DNA of 25,051 nucleotides from an uncultured Oscillibacter sp. (GTDB taxonomy: Bacteria; Bacillota_A; Clostridia; Oscillospirales; Oscillospiraceae): assembly GCA_951800675.1 (NCBI GenBank), contig CATOKC010000041.1, positions 1 to 25,051 on the forward strand, in the 5' to 3' direction. Every line of letters begins with the position of its first letter. Position 1 is the first letter of the stretch. Position numbers and translations under genes: made by a program. The notes beneath the pieces were generated by a model. It saw only the letters and a list, made by a program, of their open reading frames with translations, made no database searches and had not been told where the DNA came from. Shown piece after piece: positions 1 through 7,176 of this stretch.

Positions 1-139
1 TGAGCTGCTCCTCGCTGTCGGTGGAGACCCGGCAGTAAGCGGCCACCCGCAGCTTCCTCCCGGAGGGGCCTCCGGTGGGCGTTTTCTCCTTCGTGGCGGG
101 AATAATCCGTATTCGTTTTTCTCGTACAGCCTGTTCCAT
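1..139 (-). CDS. Large serine recombinase, N-terminal fragment (runs off the left edge)
   Basis: Only the first 46 codons lie in the window. The start is the ATG at 139-137, preceded by GGAAAGGA at a good distance. A basic leader (MEQAVREKRIRIIP) leads into RVAAYCRVSTDSEEQL, the beta-1 strand and nucleophile motif of the resolvase/invertase catalytic domain, with the catalytic serine near residue 39. It is the third and last member of a recombinase array on the minus strand, 27 bp after the 251-aa accessory recombinase. The family cuts and rejoins DNA through a phosphoserine link and drives integration and excision of conjugative elements. Length and C-terminal domains cannot be judged here. 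Confidence 0.9.
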   Translation of the reverse strand, partial: MEQAVREKRIRIIPATKEKTPTGGPSGRKLRVAAYCRVSTDSEEQL

Positions 140-166
140 AATCTGTCCTTTCCCGATAGGTTTACG

Positions 167-922
167 CTATCCTTTGAAGGTCACCGTCACCGCGTTGTCC
201 GCAGAGATGGTGATATATTGAATGGCCTTTTCGCCATGGATATCAATTAAATTGGCCTCCTGTGAGAAGCAGTCGTACCGGGCGGAAACGCCTTGGAGAA
301 TCATTTTCACGATTTCCTCCGGCTGGTCCGGGCGCTCCAGCCCACGGTTGATGGCGTTGGTCAGGCGGACCGCATCTGCGGACGGCTCATAGGCCGCGGA
401 GGGCTGTTCCGAGGGCGTATGCGCCGCCGTTTGCCGCTCCACTTCCGCCAGAAAATCAGAATCTTTTATTTCCGTCCTGACTCCGCAGCTCTCGCATTCA
501 AGGTACAGCGTATCATTTCGCTTATGACCGCTGAACCGCCGTTTTAAGGTGCCGCCGCACTCGCCGCAGCGCAGCTTCTCCCGATATTGAAGGACGGGGC
601 GGTCTGATCTGCGAACCGTCTTTTTCCGTCTTTGAATGATTTCCTGCGCCGTCTGGAAGGTCCCAGCGTCAATAACAACGGGGTAGCCGTCGGCGCCCGT
701 ATAGCGAGGATTTTTCAGAATGAAGCCCACCCGGTGCATAGTCCACTGAGGGCGTTCCTGGCTGTAGACGATGCCGTCGGCGTTCAGGATATCCGCGATT
801 TTCCACTGATACGTCCCCTCCAGGTAGATGGAAAATATCCGTTTTACTACCTCGGCCTCTTGGGGCTGGATGACCAGACTTCCGTCTTGAATCTGATAGC
901 CGTACAAAATTTTACGAATCAT
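167..922 (-). CDS. Accessory recombinase-family protein without a catalytic domain
   Basis: This 251-aa protein begins directly in the 'Recombinase' DNA-binding domain (residues about 1-95, IRKILYGYQIQDGSLVIQP, then EAEVVKRIFSIYLEG). It continues into a zinc-ribbon with CGECGG and CESC pairs (about 117-147). The N-terminal serine catalytic domain that normally precedes these parts is absent, so it cannot cut DNA alone. Its ATG overlaps the TGA of the upstream 518-aa recombinase (ATGA at 922-919), which indicates translational coupling and a real gene, not a decayed end. I infer a DNA-binding partner that helps the two catalytic recombinases flanking it. Such triads occur in clostridial integrative elements. 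The remaining possibility is an old truncation kept in frame. Confidence 0.8.
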   Translation of the reverse strand: MIRKILYGYQIQDGSLVIQPQEAEVVKRIFSIYLEGTYQWKIADILNADGIVYSQERPQWTMHRVGFILKNPRYTGADGYPVVIDAGTFQTAQEIIQRRKKTVRRSDRPVLQYREKLRCGECGGTLKRRFSGHKRNDTLYLECESCGVRTEIKDSDFLAEVERQTAAHTPSEQPSAAYEPSADAVRLTNAINRGLERPDQPEEIVKMILQGVSARYDCFSQEANLIDIHGEKAIQYITISADNAVTVTFKG

Positions 923-2475
923 GCTTCATCCTCCTGAACCCGCTCCGCCAGTTCAATGCCGCCCCGGAGGTGGAAGCGGATACGGGAGCGGGATTCCGCC
1001 GTGACCTTTTCCACCAGATCAGCGAATAGGGCTTCATCGAAGCCCTCCAAGCGGTCCGGTCCGCTGTGAATCTTATTAACTGTCTGGTGGAAGGCGTCCA
1101 GCGCTTCCTCCAGGTCGTCCTCCTTCAGCAGGCGGCGGCGTTCCTTCCGAAGCTCCGCCAGACGGCCATCCAGCTCCCGCAGCTTGGCGGCCCCGGCAGA
1201 GGCGTCCAGAACGCCCTTGCTCTGGAGGGCGCTGACCTTATAGCTTTGGTCGGACGCCTCAGCAATGGCCTTGTTTACCGCCAGCATGGCGGGATTGTTC
1301 CGCTGGCGTGCCTCGTTCAGAGCGTCCAGCTGGCCCAGGGCGGGCTTGAGGATGACGCCGTCGTGGAGCCGGAGCTTGTTATACATCCGCGCGAAGGCGG
1401 CGTGGATGGCCTCCTCCGGGATAGGCCCCACGGAGCAGGAGGCGGCGTTTCTCAGGTGGTTCCGGCAGCTCCACATGGCGGTGCCCTTCCGGGTGGTTCT
1501 GCGGTAGAGGGCCTCCCCGCAAGCTGCGCAGTACATCTTCCGGGACAGCGGGTAGACGCCGTCGGGACGGTCCCGGCGATGCTTTTTTCTCTGCCGGAGA
1601 GCTTGGACCTTCTCAAAGGTCTCCCGGCTGATGATGGCGGGATGGGAGCCCTCGACATAAATCTGGTCCACTTCGCCGTGGTTGATCTTCTGCGTGAAGG
1701 GGAAGCCGGTTTTATACGTCTTCTGGCATAGCGTGTCGCCAATGTATTTTTCATTGGACAGCCAGTAGTAAATCTGGCGGGTGGTCCAGTGGACGTTTCC
1801 CTTGCGGTCCTGAACGCCCCGGCTGATGAGATCGTTCACGATCCAGCCCACGCTGTGGCCGCTGAGGTAGGCGTCAAACACCCAGCGCACCAGCTCTGCC
1901 TCCTCCGGGATAATCTCCATGTTTCCACTGCCCTTGAGGCGGTAGCCGTAGGGCGGCTTGGTGGTGATGAACTGGCCCAGCTCCATTCTTCGCCGGAAGC
2001 CCTGGTGGCCATTCTCTGATATGGAGACAGATTCCTGCTGGGCCAGAGCGCCGAAAACGCTCACCAGGAATTCCGTGGTGAGCGTTTCCGTGTCGATATT
2101 CTCTTTTTCGAATTGGACGGTAACGCCGAGAGACATCAGCTCCCGCAGGGAGGCGAGGCAGTCTTTCGTGTTCCGGGAGAAGCGGGAGAGGGACTTCACC
2201 AGGACCTTGTCGATCCGGCCCTTCCGGCAGTCGGAGAGCATCCGGTTGAAGTCCTCCCGCTTGTCTGTTTTCGTGCCGCTGACCGCTTCGTCGGCGTAAA
2301 CATCCACCAGCTCCCAGCCCTCATGGCCATTGATGAGGTCGGTGTAATTACGAATTTGGGAGGCGTAAGAGAGCGCCTGCTCGGCATGGTCCGTGCTGAT
2401 CCGGCAGTAAGCGGCAACCCGCAGAATGGTAGGTTCCTTTTCCCTGGGCGGGATGATTTTCACGTTTCCTGCCAT
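919..2475 (-). CDS. Large serine recombinase (site-specific integrase)
   Basis: The full-length 518-aa protein has three parts. The N-terminal resolvase domain (about 18-160) carries the nucleophile motif AAYCRISTDHAEQ (Ser27) and the arginine-rich active-site segment KSLSRFSRNTKDCL near residue 100. The recombinase DNA-binding domain follows (about 175-290, PPYGYRLKGSG, then EEAELVRWVFDAYLSG). A zinc beta-ribbon follows at about 315-350 (CAACGEALYRR, WSCRNH), then a charged, coiled-coil-like C-terminus. The architecture and length fit the large serine recombinases that integrate and excise conjugative transposons. It sits between the small SHOCT-like gene and the accessory recombinase, which it overlaps by 4 bp. 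All expected catalytic motifs are present, so it is probably active. Confidence 0.93.
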   Translation of the reverse strand: MAGNVKIIPPREKEPTILRVAAYCRISTDHAEQALSYASQIRNYTDLINGHEGWELVDVYADEAVSGTKTDKREDFNRMLSDCRKGRIDKVLVKSLSRFSRNTKDCLASLRELMSLGVTVQFEKENIDTETLTTEFLVSVFGALAQQESVSISENGHQGFRRRMELGQFITTKPPYGYRLKGSGNMEIIPEEAELVRWVFDAYLSGHSVGWIVNDLISRGVQDRKGNVHWTTRQIYYWLSNEKYIGDTLCQKTYKTGFPFTQKINHGEVDQIYVEGSHPAIISRETFEKVQALRQRKKHRRDRPDGVYPLSRKMYCAACGEALYRRTTRKGTAMWSCRNHLRNAASCSVGPIPEEAIHAAFARMYNKLRLHDGVILKPALGQLDALNEARQRNNPAMLAVNKAIAEASDQSYKVSALQSKGVLDASAGAAKLRELDGRLAELRKERRRLLKEDDLEEALDAFHQTVNKIHSGPDRLEGFDEALFADLVEKVTAESRSRIRFHLRGGIELAERVQEDEA

Positions 2476-2541
2476 GGGCTTCGGCCTCCTTTCCGTTTTG
2501 GCAACGCCAACACTACCACACCACGCCGGAGATATCCAGAA

Positions 2542-2688
2542 CTATTCCCACACAGCCGAGGGGCGGTATTTCTCCACGGCGAGGCGCTTGGCGGCGTTCA
2601 ATTCTTCCAACGTCAAGAAGCCCGCCTGGGCCATATCCTCCAAGGTCCGGGTGACAAGTATGTACTGGATTTCGCTCTTGACGTTCAT
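2542..2688 (-). CDS. SHOCT-like small protein (48 aa)
   Basis: The ATG at 2688-2686 overlaps the TGA of the helicase (ATGA), and the frame stays open for 48 codons to a TAG at 2544-2542. The product starts MNVKSEIQYILVTRTLEDM and continues with a short helix, a glycine turn (QAGFLTLEELNAAKRL) and a basic end. This is the layout of SHOCT-type short domains, often found as tiny proteins next to recombinases in Firmicutes mobile elements. Their molecular role is not established; binding to DNA or to another protein is usually assumed. The coupled start and the position between helicase and recombinase support a real gene. Confidence 0.7.
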   Translation of the reverse strand: MNVKSEIQYILVTRTLEDMAQAGFLTLEELNAAKRLAVEKYRPSAVWE

Positions 2689-4613
2689 GGTCTGCCGCCC
2701 TCCCGGAAGTAGTCCGGCCCCTTGACGCTGCGGATGAACGCCTCCACCTCCTGGAGGCTGTCCGTGATCCGCATGTCCGGCAGGGCGGTTTTCACGTCCT
2801 CGAAGTAACGCTGGCCGGGGACAGACCGCTCATCCAGAATGGCCACGACGCAGGTGTCGGTTTCCGTGCGGATGGCCCTGCCGAAGCCCTGCTTCAGCTT
2901 GATCTGCATCTCCGGGACCACGATGGCCTGGATGAAGGAATGCAGGTTCGGAAAGGCTTCCCGTTCTTTTTCTTTCAGAGCGTCCGGGCGGGCGAACGGC
3001 AGGCGGGAGATCACCAGCAGGGATACGCAGTCGCCGGGGAAATCGAACCCCTCCCAAGCGGCTCCAGTGGCCAGCAGAACACTTCCGGGGCTGGCCTTGA
3101 ACTGCTCCGTGGTATGGGCTGCGTTCCGGCCCAGGGTGAACAGAGGCCAGAGAAGGTCTTTCGCTGTCAGCCGCTCTTTTACGGCGGACATAGCGGCGTA
3201 GGAAGTGAAAAGCACCAGGGCATGGCCGTAGGCAGCATCCAGCAGCAGGGCAATCTCATCGGTGAGCCTGTCATAGTACGTTTCATTTCTTTGACCGGGA
3301 GGAAACTGCGGTATATATAGCAGGCAGTTTTCCCGGTAGTCAAAAGGGGAGAGTGAAACAGATTCCGTTACCCGGCTGTCCTCCAGCAGACCCGCCTCCT
3401 CCCGAAAACGTCGAAAGTCGCTGCCCACAGCGAGGGTGCCAGAAGTCAATATAATCGGCCTGGGCTGATTCCAGAGAGTGTTCTGGAGCTGGGCGGTCAG
3501 GTCCGCCACTGTGGCGCAAAGCATAACGGTGTCGCGGGCATCTTCCGCCAGATAAAAGACCACGTCCGGGCGACCCTCGCTGAACAGAGCCACCGTTGTG
3601 GCCAGCTTTTCAAGCCTCATACGGGTGGAGGGAGAAAGTACAGAATTGACATTCTTACGTACTACGGTCAGCGCCCGGTTAGGTGCCACCAGTAGCCGGG
3701 CATACTCGGAAAAGCGTTTGTCCGGGTTGTGGGGCCGCTCCAGTTTCCGAAGAAACAAGCGGAAGGTGTCTGTCAGGGAATCCGCTGCCAGCAAATACTT
3801 TTCCCTCCGAAGCTCATGAATGAGATCCTGGATGTCCTCGGCTCGGAGGGTAACGCCGAACATCTGCCGGGCTGTTTCCGGCAGCTTGTGAGCCTCGTCG
3901 ATGACGATGGCAAGGCTGTCCGGGAGAATAGGCTGGCGGCCCGTGCCTCGATGGATGGCGTCCGCCAGCAGAAGGTTGTGATTGCAAATCTGGAAAGCGT
4001 ACTGCCCGGTGTCGCAGCTGTCCAAAAATGTGCGATACTGGCAGTTCTGCTGTCCGCAGTCGCAAACCTTGGGGACACATACCCGTTCCCGGTCGTAGCC
4101 GCTGAGGCGGGGCACCTCGTCCAGGTCCAGTGTTCTACGCAGGGAGAGAAGGGCATTTCCGGCCCTCCAGTTCTTCTTGCTGAGATCCAGCTGGCTCAGC
4201 CGCCGTTCCAGACGCTGGTCGCAGACGTAGTGGGATTTCCCCTTGCGGATCACAGCCTGAATGGGTTCCGCGATCAAACCGTCCGCCGCCAGAACTGCGG
4301 AGAGAAAGGGCAGGTATTCGTCCCGCACGGCTTTCTGCAAAGCAATGCTGGAGGTGGAAACGAGGACAGGCCGGGAGGATGGCGGACCGTGGAATACAAT
4401 CCCGGCCACGAGGTAGGCGTAGGTTTTGCCAATGCCGGTCCCGGCATCGCAGAGGGCGATGCCGCCGTCCTGCATGGCCTCCAGCATCCGGTGGCTCAGA
4501 GTGATCTGCTCCGGGCGCTCCGGCATCCCCTGGATGGGGAGTAAATCCTTGAAAATATGGTCGATGTCCCTATGGGCATCTTGCCTGTTTTGATGATTCA
4601 TCCGTATGACCAT
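2685..4613 (-). CDS. DinG/XPD-family ATP-dependent DNA helicase with Fe-S cysteines
   Basis: The 642-aa superfamily 2 helicase has Walker A AGTGIGKT at about 57-64, a DEAH box (VIDEAHKLPET) at about 239-242, and motif VI QGFGRAIRTETDT near the C-terminus. Between motifs I and II lie the cysteines that bind a 4Fe-4S cluster in DinG/XPD proteins (CDQR at 131, then Cys179, 184, 186 and 191). The family unwinds DNA 5'-3' and resolves unusual structures. Here it leads the helicase-SHOCT-recombinase operon, so a part in element transfer or replication is likely. The start is uncertain: the ATG at 4613 has its purine-rich site almost abutting it, and the ATG at 4601 (MNHQNRQ) is an alternative. Confidence 0.9.
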   Translation of the reverse strand: MVIRMNHQNRQDAHRDIDHIFKDLLPIQGMPERPEQITLSHRMLEAMQDGGIALCDAGTGIGKTYAYLVAGIVFHGPPSSRPVLVSTSSIALQKAVRDEYLPFLSAVLAADGLIAEPIQAVIRKGKSHYVCDQRLERRLSQLDLSKKNWRAGNALLSLRRTLDLDEVPRLSGYDRERVCVPKVCDCGQQNCQYRTFLDSCDTGQYAFQICNHNLLLADAIHRGTGRQPILPDSLAIVIDEAHKLPETARQMFGVTLRAEDIQDLIHELRREKYLLAADSLTDTFRLFLRKLERPHNPDKRFSEYARLLVAPNRALTVVRKNVNSVLSPSTRMRLEKLATTVALFSEGRPDVVFYLAEDARDTVMLCATVADLTAQLQNTLWNQPRPIILTSGTLAVGSDFRRFREEAGLLEDSRVTESVSLSPFDYRENCLLYIPQFPPGQRNETYYDRLTDEIALLLDAAYGHALVLFTSYAAMSAVKERLTAKDLLWPLFTLGRNAAHTTEQFKASPGSVLLATGAAWEGFDFPGDCVSLLVISRLPFARPDALKEKEREAFPNLHSFIQAIVVPEMQIKLKQGFGRAIRTETDTCVVAILDERSVPGQRYFEDVKTALPDMRITDSLQEVEAFIRSVKGPDYFREGGRP

Positions 4614-4702
4614 ACCTTTCCGCTGCGCTACAAGGCACCAAAGGGCATGAAACAGAGGAGCCTCTAACGCATCCAGTTGTAAATTTGATAGAATGTGTAT
4701 GA

Positions 4703-5198
4703 GGAAGCAGGCACACTACAGAGCACGTGAAAGTAAGTATCCAAGCCTTTTCCGCAATTGGCATTATTTCTGAAATTGGCGTGGATATGTCCGTGTTCCC
4801 CACCTCGAAGCATCTTTGCTCCTGGGCTGGGCTTACGCCGCAGAACAACGAGAGCGCTGGGAAGAAAAAGACCACCAGGATCAGCCGGGCCGGGGCATAT
4901 ATCAAGCCTCTGCTTGTTCCGTGCGCTTTGGGCGCTGTCCAGGCCAAGCGGTTTCCTGAAGTCCGCCGCCGTTACCTTGCTCTGAAAAAACGGCGGGGAC
5001 ACAAAAAAAGCGATTATCGCCATTGCTCGAATGCTCTTAACTGCCATTTACAACATGCTCAAGAAAAACGAGCCTTACAATCCGAAACTTTACCACAGGG
5101 CTGACCGCCCTCCCCTACACCGTGAGGTTTCGGTCGAAGAAGCCGTCTTTATCCTCCAACGTCAGGGGTACCTTGTGACTACCCCTACCGCTACATAG
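4703..5198 (+). pseudogene. IS110-family transposase, C-terminal remnant with a frameshift
   Basis: From about 4727 the plus strand encodes the C-terminal half of an IS110 transposase (FSAIGIISEIGVDMSVF, then HLCSWAGLTPQNNESAGKKK and TRISRAGAYIKPLLV), including the conserved serine-containing block. The frame breaks in a run of seven A at 5003-5009. Reading from GCG at 5010 in the next frame restores the typical ending ([45 protein letters not shown]) to a TAG at 5196-5198. The N-terminal RuvC-like DEDD domain is missing and a stop lies at 4700-4702. It is therefore a dead remnant, inserted upstream of the helicase in the opposite orientation. A sequencing error in the A7 run could explain the shift but not the missing half. 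Confidence 0.88.
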
Positions 5199-5324
5199 CT
5201 CTTGAACAATTTTTCGCCCGCTTTTTGGGGCTTGGTTTTGTGCGCCGTTTTTCCGGATAGTTCTCAAATTTCGAGGTTTCAACCTTAAAGTTCCTTCAAA
5301 TAATTTCAATTTCTTCTGTCAATT

Positions 5325-5575
5325 CCACCGTATTTGCGGCACGCGCCCCGGTGGATCAGGAACAGTACGGGTCGGGCCCGGCAAGGCCCGCGCGGGCGTG
5401 TACCAGGGGTCTCTACTGCTTTCAACCCCAGGGTAGCCCCACGGCCTGGATCTCAGGCCGCGCTAAGGTGTCTCATTGTGTACCCAGACAGGGTCAACGC
5501 TGACGGCCATGCCAAAGGCCGTCCCAACAGGTGGCATTCTCGCTCACCGGAGGGGGCTAACGCCCCCTCCGGGTC
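5325..5575 (+). other. GC-rich stem-loop block; candidate structured RNA or transfer origin
   Basis: Consecutive inverted repeats are visible: CCACCG/CGGTGG (5325-5330, 5349-5354); CGGGCC/GGCCCG (5373-5378, 5385-5390); CGGCCTG-GATCT-CAGGCCG (5442-5460); GACGGCC/GGCCGTC (5502-5508, 5517-5523); and CCGGAGGGGGC-TAAC-GCCCCCTCCGG (5547-5572), perfect over 11 bp. The block ends before a plus-strand terminator at 5645-5674. I do not recognise a named family. Either a structured non-coding RNA or the oriT region of a conjugative element would fit. The plus strand is chosen only because the terminator points that way. Confidence 0.4.
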
Positions 5576-5644
5576 ATGGCGTGCGCTGCTGGACGCTCGT
5601 CTGTCCGGGTGGTTCCCCGCACTGCTGATGTGAAATTGTCAAGG

Positions 5645-5674
5645 AGCATGGCCTTGCGGCTATGCTTTTATTGT
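5645..5674 (+). terminator. Intrinsic terminator (plus strand)
   Basis: A 9-bp stem AGCATGGCC / GGCTATGCT with one G-U pair and loop TTGC is followed directly by TTTATTGT. No protein gene on the plus strand ends here, so it would terminate a transcript coming from the hairpin block or from the IS110 remnant. Confidence 0.6.
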
Positions 5675-5700
5675 AGGGGAGCTAAACTCGTTTTTTTAGA

Positions 5701-5736
5701 GACCAATAGACATATTCCTATGACCATTAGACATAC
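5701..5736. repeat. Two-copy direct repeat, 21-bp period
   Basis: GACCAATAGACATAT (5701-5715) recurs as GACCATTAGACATAC (5722-5736), 13 of 15 identical. The start-to-start distance is 21 bp, two helical turns, so both copies face the same side of DNA. This is typical of tandem binding sites for a regulator or an initiator. It lies just beyond the stop of the XRE gene at 5743. Confidence 0.55.
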
Positions 5737-5742
5737 TCAAAG

Positions 5743-6051
5743 TCAAAGCAGTTTTTGAAACTCCGTAAGCTGGCTGATCAATCCAGCGATATTCGCTTTG
5801 AGCTGAGTTCTGTCCTCAGTTTGGAAAGTGCTCTCCGGTTCTTGATCCAGAATTAAAAAATCCAAAGTTACATGGAAAACGTCAGAGAACTGCACAAATA
5901 AATCCACTGAACAGCCCTTGCTTCCAGATTCAACCCGGCTTAAAAAGCTCTGATCAATCTTCAACACTTCTGCAAGCCGTTCTTGTGTGTAACCATTTTG
6001 AATGCGGAGCTGGCGGATTCGCTCACCGCTCCGTTTTACGTCATAATTCAT
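5743..6051 (-). CDS. XRE-family HTH regulator
   Basis: This 102-aa DNA-binding protein has a classic XRE helix-turn-helix at about 8-62 (GERIRQLRIQNGYTQERLAE, then IDQSFLSRVESGSKG). A short helical tail follows (about 75-102) and may dimerise. The ATG at 6051-6049 is chosen because GGAG lies 9 bases upstream; a longer reading from TTG at 6066 would place the start within that ribosome site. The ribosome site is inside the right-hand arm of a 15-bp inverted repeat (6055-6101), so translation or autoregulation may be controlled there. It is divergent from a second XRE gene at 6514, an arrangement common for the control region of integrative elements. Target genes are unknown. Confidence 0.88.
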   Translation of the reverse strand: MNYDVKRSGERIRQLRIQNGYTQERLAEVLKIDQSFLSRVESGSKGCSVDLFVQFSDVFHVTLDFLILDQEPESTFQTEDRTQLKANIAGLISQLTEFQKLL

Positions 6052-6054
6052 CTT

Positions 6055-6101
6055 CGTGATCTCCAATCGTTAAAGTTTTGAGGACCCGATTGGAGATCAC
6101 G
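6055..6101 (-). promoter_or_regulatory. 15-bp perfect inverted repeat covering an XRE ribosome site
   Basis: CGTGATCTCCAATCG (6055-6069) and CGATTGGAGATCACG (6087-6101) are perfect inverse copies separated by 17 bases. On the minus-strand transcript the second arm contains the GGAG ribosome site of the XRE gene and ends 3 bases before its ATG. The site could act as an RNA hairpin that hides the ribosome site, or as a dyad operator for the regulator itself. Confidence 0.75.
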
Positions 6102-6513
6102 GGTATTTCGCTATGTACGGCTGCCAACAAGACTGTATATTTATTTCACCGTATAAGAGATTCTTTACGGAATTTTGAGAGAGCAGAAAAGAGCTGCCAG
6201 TTTTACCAAAGAGTAAAACTGTAGCAGCTCTTGTGACATAGGAACCTTGGTTCGTTTTTCCAGTTTGTGGGATGAACGATACTTCTTTCAGAAGACCATA
6301 CCATCCCGTCATGATATGGCTTAAATTTTTTCAATTCGCCCGGAAAGTGTTCTGGGTGATATTGAAAATGGGCAGAAAAATGTATTCTTTCTATATAATA
6401 TTCGCATAGTTTAGGTCACAGTTTCAGACAGACAGGAATTATAATGCTATTGGGTTGAACGATAGGGGTATTTATACTGCGGGTGCAATTGGATAAAATA
6501 GCATTGGTGATTT
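6102..6513. other. Non-coding control region between divergent XRE genes
   Basis: This AT-rich stretch of 412 bases has no supported gene. It contains a long imperfect hairpin at 6189-6232 and two TATAAT boxes on the plus strand (6394-6399 and 6440-6445). Neither box has a good -35 element at the right distance. A minus-strand frame at 6097-6312 lacks a ribosome site and ends inside the inverted repeat, so I do not call it. Confidence 0.5.
6189..6232 (-). terminator. Strong hairpin, possible terminator or attenuator
   Basis: AAGAGCTGC (6189-6197) pairs with GCAGCTCTT (6224-6232), and CAGTTTTAC (6198-6206) pairs with GTAAAACTG (6213-6221), with a 2-base bulge between. On the minus strand the stem runs into TTTT, which would fit a terminator or a leader attenuator upstream of the XRE gene at 6051. 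No gene ends immediately before it. Confidence 0.4.
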
Positions 6514-6873
6514 ATGATGTCTGATCCAATTAAGCAATTTGCCGATTATGTTCGCAAAAAACGTGAAAAACTGGATATGACGCAAAAAGATCTAGGCAGC
6601 AAGACGGGTACAAGTATTCGGACAGTCTCTAAGATTGAAACGGGATGCGGAAACCCCCGTTTTGAGACCGTCTTGATTTATGCCAAAACTCTTGGGATCA
6701 GCCTTGATGCCATAGTTTTTGGGGATGAGGTTCCTCACGACGATGTGCCGCATTGCGTGGCGGAGTATTTTGGGGGAATGTGTCCTGACCGGGCGGAGCA
6801 GTATATCGCCCTATGTCAGCAGAGTGATCTTTTGAATGAAGATGAACAAAAAAGCAGGGCCGACAACGACTGA
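6514..6873 (+). CDS. XRE-family HTH regulator
   Basis: The 119-aa protein has an XRE helix-turn-helix at about 8-65 (FADYVRKKREKLDMTQKDLG, TSIRTVSKIETGCGNP, then FETVLIYAKTLGISLD) and an acidic C-terminal tail of unknown role. Two ATGs start it (6514 and 6517). The ribosome site is poor (GGTGAT a few bases upstream), so expression may be low. It diverges from the other XRE gene across a 412-base region and converges on the KTR gene, with a terminator overlapping its stop. It probably regulates the mobile element or its cargo. No operator can be assigned. Confidence 0.85.
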   Translation: MMSDPIKQFADYVRKKREKLDMTQKDLGSKTGTSIRTVSKIETGCGNPRFETVLIYAKTLGISLDAIVFGDEVPHDDVPHCVAEYFGGMCPDRAEQYIALCQQSDLLNEDEQKSRADND

Positions 6874-6901
6874 GTGATTTCTCAATCGTTGTCGGCTCTG
6901 C
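6854..6901 (-). terminator. Long terminator hairpin between convergent genes
   Basis: GCAGGGCCGACAACGA and TCGTTGTCGGCTCTGC pair over 16 bp with one G-U. Additional TGAG/CTCA pairing lies inside the loop. On the minus strand the stem runs into TTTTTT, giving a strong terminator for a transcript arriving through the KTR gene that stops at 6904. The stop codon of the plus-strand XRE gene (6871-6873) lies inside the hairpin. Confidence 0.8.
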
Positions 6902-6903
6902 GT

Positions 6904-7086
6904 CTAAGCGTCTGGCTCAGCGATATGTAGGTTCTGCTCCTTCAGGTCGATCAGGATACCGCGTTTGCATTTTGGACAAAACAGAGGGAAATGTTCAAGG
7001 ACCGTATCCCCTCTGACTTTGACCCGAGTCTTGCCGCCGCAAACCGGACAGAGAATCCATCGGAGCTCGTTTTTTGCGTCCCTCAT
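6904..7086 (-). CDS. Cysteine-rich KTR domain protein
   Basis: The 60-aa protein has two CxxC pairs (CPVCGGKTR near residue 13 and CPKCKRGILI near 37) and the family's KTR tripeptide just after the first pair. This layout forms a small zinc ribbon. Small KTR proteins are common in Firmicutes integrative elements, often near antibiotic-resistance or other cargo; their function is unknown. GGAG lies 7 bases upstream of the ATG. It is the last gene before the terminator at 6854-6901 and may share a transcript with the 97-aa gene. Confidence 0.85.
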   Translation of the reverse strand: MRDAKNELRWILCPVCGGKTRVKVRGDTVLEHFPLFCPKCKRGILIDLKEQNLHIAEPDA

Positions 7087-7176
7087 AGGAACTCTCCTTG
7101 CTTCGGTGTTTGCATTTCTGTGTCTGATATACGGCTCGTAAATAACCGTCCAAATTTTTGTTGTGCCGCTGCCGAG

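Larger units (their letters stand above)
5199..5742. other. Non-coding stretch between the IS110 remnant and the XRE gene
   Basis: No convincing gene is present in these 544 bases. 5199-5324 is relatively AT-rich and may include the right end of the IS110 copy. 5325-5575 turns GC-rich and consists of consecutive stem-loops (listed separately). 5645-5674 is a terminator-like hairpin on the plus strand. 5701-5736 holds a two-copy direct repeat. A 99-codon frame at 5334-5633 exists, but it has no ribosome site and its arginine- and proline-rich composition simply follows the GC-rich hairpins. Confidence 0.6.

Noticed and set aside
4570..5047. Minus-strand frames over the IS110 remnant
   Set aside because: Antisense to clear IS110 transposase sequence on the plus strand and without recognisable protein features.
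5334..5633. 99-codon open frame in the GC-rich hairpin block
   Set aside because: No ribosome site; composition follows the hairpins, and the perfect 11-bp stem-loop lies inside it. Read as non-coding structure.
6097..6312. 71-codon minus-strand frame between the XRE genes
   Set aside because: No ribosome site, contains a strong hairpin and ends inside the inverted repeat of the XRE leader.
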